64,000 nt of DNA, from contig JACONQ010000014.1 in the NCBI GenBank assembly GCA_014281115.1, forward strand, positions 1,302,001 to 1,366,000, in the 5' to 3' direction. Under the pieces are notes generated by a model that worked only from the letters and a program-made list of their open reading frames with translations, made no database searches and had not been told where the DNA came from. Source of the DNA: Laburnicola sp. R22_1. Its lineage: Eukaryota > Ascomycota > Dothideomycetes > Pleosporales > Didymosphaeriaceae. This document shows positions 37,402-47,518 of this stretch, one piece after another. The position numbers were made by a program, and so were the translations under genes. Position 1 is the first letter of the stretch; every line of letters begins with the position of its first letter.

Positions 37402-38520
37402 TAACTACTATAAAGAGAAACTTAGTATAAAGACTTTATTATATAACCTATATCTACTTATTACTAATAAAGGAAAATACACCTTTAGGATTACTAGCCT
37501 TTAAATAGATAATACTTTTAGTATTATTAATAAAAACTTTATATAAAAAGAAGAAGAAAAGCTAAAGAAAGTAGCCCTCTATATAAAGAATAAGATTATT
37601 CTTACTAAGAACTAACCTATTAAATTTAATAGTAGAAGAATTTAGCTTATATATAATACTATAGTTCTTATATAGAAAGATTAAGCAAAAGACCTTTGCA
37701 TAATTAATTCTAAAAATAAAAATACTACTTAGAGATATATAGAGTAGTGTGTAAAAGGCGCCTATATTATATTTATATACTAACTAGAAGCTGTATTTAA
37801 TTTATTTATTACTACTTAGACTATATTACCTTTATATAAAAATATTAAGATATTAAACGTATAAATCTAATAGCAGATTAATAATAGTAAGTGTAGTCTT
37901 ACCTTTATACTATTAGATCTTTATTACGCGAAGCTGTTTATCTTTACTAATAGCTTATTTGCTAATAATAAGAACCTAAGCTTATAGCTAGAATTTCTAA
38001 TTACTTTAGGTAATAAGTGTTATATAGGTAATAGTAATAACTTTAATATTCTAGCAAATATTATACACTAGAATTTAACTAAGTATAAGAGAGTAATAAA
38101 AGGTGTTCTTGCTAGTAAGCTATATAGTATAGTAGAAGGCTTTAATAATGCTATTACTATTAGAATAATTCTCTAAAAAATTATACACACGCTTAGTCTA
38201 CCGCTAATTTCTATAGTTATCTATATAGATTTAAAGTCTCTCTATAACTACTTTGTATAACTAAAAACTATAAATAAAAAGCGCCTTATAATTAATATTA
38301 TATTACTTTGCAAATTATATAAGTACTATAAAATCTCTAAGATTAGATAGATTAATAGAAAGGACAACTCTACTAATATCTATACAAAAAAGGCCCTAAA
38401 CTAGACTCTAGAGTTCTTAATCTCTAGTAACACTTTAATAATTACTATTAAAGTATTAGTAGATCGCCTTAAGCCTACTTATATAAGCTCTTCCTAGCCT
38501 TTATATAGAACTATTTTCTT
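37402..38520 (+). pseudogene. Copia pol relic: end of RT and RNase H
   Basis: This continues the Copia frame interrupted at 32119. The RNase H part is the clearest: DLKSLYNYFV near 38230, then KKRLIINIILL, KISKIRxINRKDNSTNIYTKKALN and LEFLISSNTL up to about 38450. These match the usual Copia order of the DSxSLY, KRLMIDI and DNPADxxTK segments. Stops are frequent. Confidence 0.62.
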
Positions 38521-40146
38521 ATTATTATTTTTTATGCAATATATTTATTTAATTCTTTCTGCACGCATATATTACTTAAAAAAATTCTATCTATTATTTG
38601 CATAGAAAGAGAAGAGACATAATATATATTTATTTAAAAAAGAGTCTTTTATAATTTAGTATTAATAGATAATATCTAGTATTATCTACTCTATTACTTT
38701 AGCCCTATTCTATATAATAATCGCACCTAGTACTATAGCTTTGCTATACATAAGAACTATATAATCCTTCCTAAAATCCTACTAGCGTACAGTACCTAGT
38801 AAAGGGCCTAGGCCTAGTTATACTGCTATAGTAGTAGGCGCATAAAGTGCCCCTAAGGCGACTATATAACTAAACTAATAGCGCATAGAAATATTCTTTG
38901 CGCTAAATAACTTTAGTAGCTTATAAATATAAGTCTATACTAGCTAAAAGAATAATATTAATATTATGCAAAGGTATATACCCAACACTAAGTTCCTAAG
39001 TCTATTTTAAAGTTAGTATCTATATAAAAGTAAACCTATAAGAAATAGAGAAACTTATATTAATAGAGATATTCTAGAAGAATATATAGTTTATATAGAA
39101 ACTAGTAAAAATATAATATATATTCTTCTATTTAAAAGATTATATATAATAAGATTAAAGCTAAGAAAGCTAACTTAGTTACTAGCTAGTATAAGTGCTA
39201 TTATCTATAGTACGTTAGGACTATATAAAGATAAAATATTATATAATAAAAGGCGTAGTTTAGCACTATATAAAATAGAGAATTAGCTTAATAAAAAAGA
39301 GAAAAAGCTAGAGAGAAGGAATATATATAGAGAGATATTTAAAGTAGAAGATAAAAAAAGAATAAAGGAAGAAAAGCCTATTTTATATACCTCTCTCTTT
39401 TATCTAGAGCCTTAATTCCTACTTCTTACTAGCGTTTGTCTTCCCTTATCTAATATTATATAATTACCTAATATCGCTACCTAAATAAATAAGATAAATA
39501 AGTCTATCTATTATATAAGGAAGAAACTAAGCAAAAAAACTCTATATAAATAATATATTATTATTATAATCTTATTATTAACTATATAATCTTACCCTTA
39601 ACTACTATTAGCTAAACTACTACTCTACTACCAATAAGCCTAATTACGCCTCTAATAAATAGTAATAAAGTATAATAAATAGTTAATAGAATCTTTCTAC
39701 TAACTAAAGTAGACTAGCTAGAGCAAGAGGCGTATAAATAGAAAAATAATAAATAGATAAGATAAATATTAGTAAGTAGATAGTTTGTATAGAAGAAGAA
39801 AAAACTACTAATAGTAACTTTAAAATAAAAAGTTGCTAGTATTTATACACTATATAGGCAAGAATACTTAAAAGTATTAAGGTTTTAATATTGCTATACA
39901 ATAGTATTATATAGGAATTATATAATATCTATATGCTATAGTCTATACGCTGTAGAATCTTCTCCTTTCTATTTATACCCTTTTTAAAAATAAGTAATTA
40001 ATACTAAGTTAGTTCTATTATATTATTTTCTTTCCTTATATAATTATTATATATACTCTCCACACTTACTAATATAGAGTATTAGATATTAATGTCTATA
40101 TAGCTAGCTATAGAGTCTATTTAATACTAGGAATATATAGCTAGCT
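38521..40146. other. AT-rich tail of the Copia element
   Basis: No coding frame is visible. The block 39850-40130 recurs, with many transitions, at 23080-23365, so it belongs to a repeated element rather than unique sequence. Confidence 0.55.
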
Positions 40147-40459
40147 GTTTTTTTATAATTACTACCTTTTTACGCTCTTTTTAATTACTAAGTAGGGGCT
40201 CTGCTTTTTTATTATAGTATTTAAGATAAAAGCCTTTATTGTGCTACTCCTAGATAGTTAATATAATGCCACATATAGCTAGCAAATAGGTACTATAAGA
40301 AGTATATAGATACTAAGTAAATAGAAAGGCGCTTAGTTAGGTTTAATATATATATTTTACACTAAAGCTATACTTTTACTATAATAAATAAATATAATAA
40401 TTACTACTATAATAAAATAGGTATTTTTTATAGTAATTTACTATAAAAATTATTTATAG

Positions 40460-40654
40460 CTAATATAAAATATAATTAGTTAGACCTAATATAATCTAGT
40501 CTATATAACTCTAACCTAACCTATAGCCTATATAATTCTAACCTAACCTATACCTATTACTAGCGCAAAATCTATAGGTAGAGGTTAGGTTAGGGTTAGC
40601 ATCTTATGTAAGGGAACCTAACTCTAACCCAACCTATACCTATTTGCCAGCCTA
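40460..40654. mobile_element. Fragment of the telomere-word hAT-like family
   Basis: The right terminus ACCTATTTGCCAGCCTA (40638-40654) is a less mutated version of the 17-bp inverted repeat at 16583/18292. The interior has the same CCTAACC/GGTTAGG words. A matching left terminus was not found, so it is probably truncated. Confidence 0.6.
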
Positions 40655-41239
40655 GGTTTTATAGGTTTAGAAATAGAAAAAATAGAGTTTTATAATTTTT
40701 TAAAAGAATTAGATTAGATAAACATTAGTAGCTTAGTAAAAATACTATTTTAAAAAGTATAAACTTTAATAACTTTTTTAACTACTGTAGTTTTATTAAA
40801 ACTATTTTAAAAATTTAAATAATATTTTATTAGCACTATATTTTCATATAATAATATTATGTAATATATATAATAACTAGTAAAATAAAAAGTTTTTTAT
40901 TAGTTATTAACAAATTACATAATAAAAACAGTATTTTTAAATTAAATAATTAAAGACTAGTATTATCTCTATAAAAATTTTAAAAATTAAATTTATAGCT
41001 TTACTAGTAAAAAAGTTATAAAGCTTTAAAAATTACTTATTTAAACTATTTATATATATATGCGTAAGTTTATAACGTTATATATTTATATATCTTTAAG
41101 TATTTTTATATTAGTAAATTGCTTATGCAAAAATACGCAAGTATACGCACGTCTGCGTATATTTGCGTATAGTTAAGCAGCCTCTTTAAAAAAACCTTTC
41201 CTAATAAAGTAAGACGTAACTTATTCTAGAATAGAATGA
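40655..41239. other. AT-rich end of the island, unassigned
   Basis: Very AT-rich with A/T runs; no coding frame. Base composition returns to normal over about 41200-41280. Confidence 0.5.
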
Positions 41240-42904
41240 TCAATCTATCCGGCGCCCACGGAGTTTAGTTTTAACAACGCTAAGCTCCTTTAGAATAGCT
41301 ATCCTGAAATTATAAACGCCCCATGCCAATATTATCTCTAAAGCCTGCACAAATTCTGTTGCGTCTTTTCTAATTATTGTCCGCCATATTCATAGTAGCG
41401 TTATATGGTATGCCTTGTTCATTCGGTAGTGGACCCACAGCTTGTGAATAGGTCCTTCTATCGCTATTGAGAATATAATCTGCCTTGGCTCAGGCTAGTC
41501 TATAGAAGTGCAAGACATATTAGCTAATGCTATAAGCTTGAGGTCGCGCGTTAATAGCGGCCTGGTTCTGCGCCCTAACTATGTTCAATCTAATAGCTAG
41601 GCCCTTCGCTTCTATAACAAGAAAAGGGAAATGAAGACCAATCGCAGACTGGTGTGGTTCGCTCAAGACTTGGTTTCTATCCTAAAGGTCCCATAACATC
41701 TTGCCTTAGAGCTAAGAAAAAGAAGTGTGGGTAAGGCCAACAGCTATATCTGGCTTTGGTATAAATACACGATTCGGATCATTAGTTGTAAAATCGCTGG
41801 GAGCGTTGGAGGGGCTAAGGATTGGGGTCTGTGGGAGGACTGGGTCCTGCGAAGGTGGCAGCGGGGTCTGAGACTTAGCCGTGGAAGAAAGAAGGTTCCC
41901 TGGAAGCGAGTCAAGCATGTCTTTAAATAATGGTGGCAGTGGTCTAAGTTTAGCTATCCATGCTATGGCAAGATTAGTTATATCACGAAAGCAGGATGAG
42001 CGAACATACGCTTCTTAGATGCGCTCAGCTTTACAATATCCGGCCACAGCTCTTACATAGGTTCTAGAAGACCCGCTAGAAGATAACTCTTTCACTAGCC
42101 CTCACCAGCACAGTCCTTAGCCATCTGCCTTGACTTATGACGGTACTTCTCCGCGAGCTCACTTACAGTAGTTTGAACTAACTGTGCGCTGGATAGGTTA
42201 TGGCTAGAAAAAATATTCCCAATATCTCCTAACATTAATACTTTGAATATGGGTTTGAGTTGATCCTCTACGTCGGACAGAGGTTCTGGAAAATAGTCTA
42301 CGAAGACGCTCGCATCAGCCATGTTCCTTGTTTAATATTGGGTACTTGTTTTCTTAGTGGGGCTCTAAGACCGCTGTCGCCTGTAACCCAGCTTTAATAC
42401 TCTCCTCAGACCGCTGTCGTTCAAGGTAACACTAGGCGTCTATACAGGAACCATCTCTGGCTCGCTGCAAGTATAGCAATTACTTGCCCACTGTGCGATT
42501 GATTGCGTTAAATCTTTAGGCGCTAATAACTGCGAAGAAATTGCTTAGAGAGTCTTGGGTGTCAGAGGTAGCGTTTGTGAGGATCGCGACATGGTACTGG
42601 GCAGGCTGCCGTTGCGGCCTTGGGAAGGGGATAGCTTGCGGCGTTTTGGGGATGGAGGACGGTTGCGTGTCTGCTCGAGGTCAGGACATGAAAGCGCACG
42701 CTTTATGTCGCAGCTGAAGCATGTCGTTGCAGAGAGAGAGCACAAAAGCTGAGAGCGGAGAAGGCTGTTTCTGGCGGTGTTTGTTTTGGATGGTTTGCCA
42801 AGAAAAGCGAACATTTGCGTGCTGGCCAAGCTATCGCTGACTAAGCTGACCGGGCAAGTTGAAGAGTAGAGCACAGCCACATCCACTAGCCACAGTTGCG
42901 TCAA
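41240..42904 (-). pseudogene. PD-(D/E)XK nuclease-like fungal protein, disabled
   Basis: Minus-strand frames contain a Ser/Pro-rich N-terminal part with RKRR-like PKRRKLSPS (42545-42904). Next comes a segment MADASVFVDYFPEPLSDVED (from 42322), then KPDIAVGLTHTSFS (about 41760). FPFLVIEAKG near 41625 is the E-x-K part of a PD-(D/E)XK fold. The C-terminal block is PEPRQIIFSIAIEGPIHKLW ... DATEFVQALE (41480-41250). They are separated by stops of RIP type and at least one frame change near 41550. The family assignment is from memory of fungal PD-(D/E)XK-like proteins. The extreme N-terminal part is the least certain. Confidence 0.6.
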
Positions 42905-42962
42905 ATGTGAAGCTTAGGTAATTCTAAGGTTGGGGCAATGTAGGTAAATGTCTACGCTATAG

Positions 42963-43060
42963 ACCTATGTGTTGTTAAATTAACTACCTAGGGGTAGAAC
43001 GACAAAGCCTTTCATCTCAAATAACATGACAAAAAAAGCAGAGCCCCCTGCTAAATCTAG
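42963..43060 (-). repeat. Weakly mutated fragment of the Copia LTR-like repeat
   Basis: On the minus strand it contains GGGGGCTCTGCTTTTTTTG and CTAGGTAGTTAATTTAACA. It aligns to 29597-29697 and 40187-40275, where many C and G positions have become T and A. It is a stray copy or solo fragment outside the island. Confidence 0.7.
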
Positions 43061-44252
43061 TATAATATTAATTATTAGCAAATTAAATCAAATTTGCGTA
43101 AAGATTTAGCTTGATTTAATTGTTGACAATTGTGCTTGTTGATCTTGATTCATCCTGTCGGGTCGCAAAACTCCGGACGCGAACCCTACCGCATTCCGCC
43201 ACTGCCTACGCAAGTGATTTCTCGACCGATCCAGACCTCGCCACTGACGGTATCTCGATGGTGAGCCGCTTCGTCTTTGATGGCTGTCGATTTGATGTAT
43301 CACCATGTTTTCGAGGAGAAAAGACTTGATACAAAAATAGACTGGGAGACTGTGCCTCCGAAGAACGTCACAATAATCGCAGGTAGAGGTCAAAACGTAT
43401 ACTGGAAAGGATGAAACGTCAGTGTAATTGAGAATGATAGTGCCGGAAGGGAGCAGACAAGGATGCTTGTTGACATGCCTGATGGGGAAGGAATTGTAGA
43501 ATCTGACTGACTAGGGGGGTCGATAAAATAGCCCAATAATCGTATTATACACAAGTCTCGCCCACCGGTCGCTGTCTGGGGCCCGTGTCTGACAACTGTC
43601 ATTGGACGTCTTATCTGCAAGCCACAGACGGCGGGGCTGGAAAAGCGGTTGTTTTTGTACCGTAGAAATTGACACATAAGAAAGTTGCCTAACGCATTAA
43701 GAGCTAATTGAAGCCTTTACGTCGCTGTTCAAGCCTACTTTAGCAGTATTGTAATTTTTTAATAGGTTCTTAATGCGCTTAGGCAGATTTCATAAGTGTC
43801 GATTTCTATAGTATAATATTCTTCTCCTCGGCTAAGTATCACTTGGTTGCATATGTTCAAATTCACATTTCCTTCAATGTACTGTTTTGAATAGGAGCAG
43901 CGGCATTTGAAAACTTTGGAACGACGTGAAACACGTGATCGTGGTATAATTGAAAAGCCATCGACCGTTTCAATCCGGACAATGGAGATGCATCTCCAAA
44001 CGAAAAACCAACTGATCATGATTAGGGCTGCTCACTGATCGAACCAAAAAAGAGAGAAAGAGCTCATTGGACCGTATAATATGCGTTCAAGTGATCGCAG
44101 TACAGAGTCTCAAACAACGACCAGACGCATAAAGACATAGGATTCAAATCTTAGGGGTATATCATAGTAAAAACGCTAAACGACCATTCCTAACCGCCTG
44201 CATAGTCCATCAACCAAAGCCGCACCCATAGTCCGCAATTTCACATCGTTGT
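43061..44252. other. Intergenic, no supported gene
   Basis: Open frames at 43106-43393, 43390-43677 and 43759-44019 on the minus strand have no recognised domain and no splice support. I see nothing else. Confidence 0.45.
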
Positions 44253-44541
44253 CTAGCCCGCCATCTCATACAAAGGCTTATTCACCCTCTTCATCTTCCG
44301 GAACTGTAGATAGGCCATCAAGAGCGCGGCGATGCCCAGAACCGTGGCCAGCGTACCAAAGATGGAAGTCTGGATCGAGTCGTTCGTGTCCGCGACGGTA
44401 TATCTCGGCAGGCCCGCTTGGATATTGTCGGCACCAGGAGGAGCTTGTGGTTCGACGTCGACTGTGGAAATAGTAACGCAGTTAGAAGGAGGCTGGAGGG
44501 ATCGATAGCAACAGTGCTTGCTTACGTAGTCGTGGTGGCAT
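44253..44541 (-). CDS. Micro-membrane protein, family locus C (two exons, 74 aa)
   Basis: Exon 1 is 44541-44526 and exon 2 is 44461-44253. A 64-nt intron (GTAAGC...CCACAG) splits the codon in phase 1, as at locus B. The product begins MPPRLLDVEPQ, has a short polar segment, then SIFGTLATVLGIAALLMAY as the single helix, a basic QFRKMKR, and ends LYEMAG. The FGxLAT motif, helix length and Tyr-Glu-Met-Ala ending are shared with loci A and B. A single-pass membrane protein is expected, function unknown. It lies on the opposite side of the AT-rich island from A and B and on the opposite strand. A larger upstream exon cannot be excluded, since the frame stays open upstream of the ATG. Confidence 0.62.
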
Positions 44542-45356
44542 GCTGGCTGGTGATTCGTATAACGTCGGTGACTGCTGGTGGAGCTGAAATAAAAGTTTGA
44601 GTCGTTTGTCCGAATGTCTGAGTACCATAGGTATCAGACTGTCCCGAAATAGGCGTGGAGGGCCAGCGGTCTTTTATACTTTCGCTGCTGCGCTTTTGTA
44701 CCTCGTCCGCCTGGCCCTAGCGGCATCCAGTGTCACGGTAGGTGAGCGGAGCGGCCCAGCGCGCTGCTCGCGGTCGTGGAGGCCACACACACTCTCTCTT
44801 CGCAGGACCCTTCAAGTGTTCGCCGCCGCGCTCAAGCGTAGGAGAGCGCTGGTCGCGGCCGTGGAGGCCAGGCTCCGCAAGCCACTTCAAGTGTGCGCCG
44901 CCGCTCCCATACCCAGCTCTCTCATCGCCTTTTCGGGACCAATTTTGTGCCTAACCATGATTCAAAATAGTACGTTAGATTTAAAAAAGCGGCGGCAGCG
45001 GCCGAACGCAACACTTGGGCGCGCGAAGTATTCCGGATCCTACTGAACTTTGGTTGTTGTTCATCATCCTTTGCGCTCTGAACCGCCATGGAATTATTAG
45101 TGCATCTTTGCTCATGCTTTGTGGGACTTCGGCAAGCGCACAGCAGCGTCGAGATTTACGAGTGTCGTGCGCGTTACCAGTTGTCATACCAGCAGCTCTG
45201 ATGACCACAGCGGCGGCGCCCGTCGCCTCGACCGGGGACATGGAAGACTTCACAGCCGAATCAGGCATTCTGCATGTGTTCATCATTGTCAAGAAGTTCA
45301 AGTTCTACTTCTTCTTCCCTCCCTCCCACATTTCCACGCCCACAACGTTCCCCTCC
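44542..45356. other. Intergenic, with an imperfect tandem duplication at 44754-44905
   Basis: Two GC-rich blocks of about 75 bp share GTGGAGGCCA, CTTCAAGTGT and CGCCGCCGC in the same order. The plus-strand open frames across it have no recognised domain. The rest is the 3' side of the M28 peptidase gene. Confidence 0.5.
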
Positions 45357-46853
45357 CTACGCCCCAGGAAACGGATAAGTAACCGGACTCCTATACCCAT
45401 TCCTCCCCACAGCCCTCACCCCAAAGATAGCATTATCCTTACTCAACGGCACCGTCACACTCCCCACCAACCTCACATCCAGCACATGCGTCCACAAACT
45501 CGCCGTCGTCGCCCGCCACACAACCTCATACCCTTTCAACTCCGCATCGCTAGAAACAACCCACTTCAGCCGCGTATTGTTGTCCAGAGCGGAGGTGTCA
45601 AGCGTCACGTTTCGTACCATGCCCGGTGCCTGCGAGAGGCTCCATAGCGTGGCGAGATTGACTTTGCCTACGCGGGCGGCGTAGTCGAAGTCGACAAAGT
45701 CGGTCAAGTCGCCGTATTGAGTGTTGTTTTCGACACGGACGTCTTGGTGCTGGTGTGCGAAGTTTTCGTTTGGCTCGGTGAAGCGTATCGCGGGATATCC
45801 GGCGTTGAGAAATGGCGTGTGATCTCCGCCCCTCAAGAAACGGTCCAGACGGTAGATAATCGCTATGTTCATGCCCGTAGCATCGTTTGCGGCAACCTCG
45901 GCAGAGAAACGTGCCAGTTCGCGGGCGGGAGAATCATTTTCGCCACCGATTTGCAGACGCTGTGCAGCGACGGCGGCGCTCTCGCTGGCGGGTGGGCCTT
46001 GGGCGAAAGCGCGGATGGTGTAAGGATCTTTTTGGCCGCGGTCGCCAACAGAAGAGCCAACAATATCGCAATTGAGCATGGCTTCGACGTTTGTGCTTGC
46101 GTTTTTTAGGGTTTGCGCGAAGAAGGTGGCGCCGTAAAGGCCTTGTTCTTCGCCGGCTACGGCGCCGAGGATGATCGTGGATTTGGGCTGTTGCTTGGAG
46201 AGGATGCGGGCTAGTTCCATTGCAACTTTTTTGCGTTAGCAGGGTGGGTGTATAGTCATGGAGATTGTATACATACTCGCTGTCCCGCTCGCGTCGTCGT
46301 TGGCACCAGGTGCGTCCGAAGTATAATCCAGCGGATCCGTAACTCGACTATCATAATGTCCTGTCATAACGTAGACTCTATCCGGCGTAGTCGACCCCTT
46401 GATAGTCGCCAACACATTCGATATCTTCACCGGGAACGGTATTCTGTTCGCCACACCCTGGATGTATCCTTCCACACTAACCGTCATGCGGCCGTCCGAC
46501 TCTTCAGCATACTTCTTCATCTCAGCGGCGATCCAGTCCCGCGCTGCGCCGATGCCGCGCTTGGTGTCATTTTGTGTTGACAAAGTGTGTCGTGTGCCAA
46601 AGGAGACGAGTTTCTTGATAGTGGCCTCGATGTTTGCTGAACTCATCTCATCCAGTAAAGATTTGAGCTCGTCGTCTGGAGCTTGGGGAACCAGTTCAAC
46701 CCCCACGTCTGAGGGAGGCCATGCTGCGTTCGCGCAAGTGGCGTAGTTATCCGCGTTGATAGCTACCGCGGGTGGCAACTCTCGCTCGAGAAGTAGCTCA
46801 TGGGCGTGAGTTGCCACCAGTAGCGTCGCCGAGCAGACGGTAAAAAGGCGCAT
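45357..46853 (-). CDS. Secreted M28 zinc metallopeptidase
   Basis: Exons are 46853-46277 and 46225-45357, with a 51-nt intron (GTATGT...GCTAAC...AAAAG) in phase 1; predicted 481 aa. The first 18 residues (MRLFTVCSATLLVATHAH) form a signal peptide. M28 zinc-site motifs follow in order: GHYDSR (His166, Asp168), GANDDASGTA (Asp186), AGEEQGLYGA (Glu218/Glu219), LNCDIVG (Asp246) and RGGDHTPF (the last His). The C-terminal 90 residues resemble a fibronectin type III-like domain. The enzyme should release N-terminal residues from peptides outside the cell. Length and domain order match the fungal probable zinc metalloproteases of family M28. Substrate preference cannot be read from sequence. Confidence 0.92.
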
Positions 46854-47169
46854 TACGGAGAAAGTGCGAAAGGACAGAATCGAAACATTTTCTGGGATTA
46901 ACTCTGTTTATGAATGCGCTGGACGAGAACAACCGTTCGATGACGGAGGGGATAGCTAGATGGAAGACCATTACTACCATACGCAGCTTCCGATAGAAGT
47001 TAGAAGTCGACATGACCCCTGGTAACCCCTCTTCTTGGACACGGGATTGCGGTGAATATTTAATGCCCGCGGCTCGGCAACGCACGTTATCAAGCTTCTA
47101 TCGACAGGGCCGACAGGGTAAGCTGGTTACCGAATGTGGAAGGTGCACAAAGCTTCGTAGCTATACAAG
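46854..47169. promoter_or_regulatory. Upstream region of the M28 peptidase gene
   Basis: About 300 bp between the peptidase start and the retroposon. No gene is supported, and I recognise no specific operator. Confidence 0.4.
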
Positions 47170-47181
47170 GAATAAGTAAAA

Positions 47182-47402
47182 TTTATTCATTCATATCAGT
47201 TTATAGTCGACCTAACCTTTTACAGATTATAAGACTTAACAGCAAGCACAACTAAGGTTCAACAGCCAAAGTATGTAACAAAAAAAGGGCGCGATTGGGA
47301 TCAGCCACAGTGGGGAGCCGAAGCATGACGCGCTAATCAATACAATCGTTAACTTCAAACTGTGCACTGCGTAAAACTCAACAAAGTATGCATCGAAGAC
47401 CT
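47182..47402 (-). mobile_element. Small retroposon, short form (221 bp), 12-bp target duplication
   Basis: Perfect GAATAAGTAAAA copies flank it (47170-47181 and 47403-47414). On the minus strand it starts AGGTCTTCGATGCA and ends GATATGAATGAATAAA, the same termini as 731-1615. It lacks about 660 bp of the long form; the join falls near GGCTCCC words present at both ends of the missing part. It is hardly mutated, so it shows the pre-RIP sequence. The 67-codon open frame inside it is not a gene. Confidence 0.88.
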
Positions 47403-47518
47403 GAATAAGTAAAACTGGGGCATGAGCTGCACATGGCATGTTCTGTGGTACGTCATAGAAATCTGTATATTCTTTGTCTCCGTTTGAGCTGCCACGAGAT
47501 ACTCGTCAACTCCCGGGT

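Larger units (their letters stand above)
29563..40275 (+). mobile_element. Ty1/Copia retrotransposon relic, split by an LTR element
   Basis: Short direct repeats of about 130 bp (about 29563-29697 and 40147-40275) share the TTTTAATTACTAAGTAGGGG and AGTTAATWTAA blocks and look like LTRs. Between them, reading through stops on the plus strand, come an integrase-like part (about 29800-31450), the start of reverse transcriptase (31630-32119), a complete foreign LTR element (32120-37396), then the rest of RT with RNase H (37402-38520). A fragment of the same repeat, hardly mutated, lies at 42963-43060. Heavily RIP-mutated; boundaries are approximate. Confidence 0.7.

Noticed and set aside
10590..41239. 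Centromere
   Set aside because: AT-rich RIP islands are common away from centromeres in such genomes; nothing in sequence alone separates the two.
47236..47439. 67-aa minus-strand open frame as a small secreted protein
   Set aside because: It lies almost wholly inside the short retroposon and reflects its sequence, not a gene.
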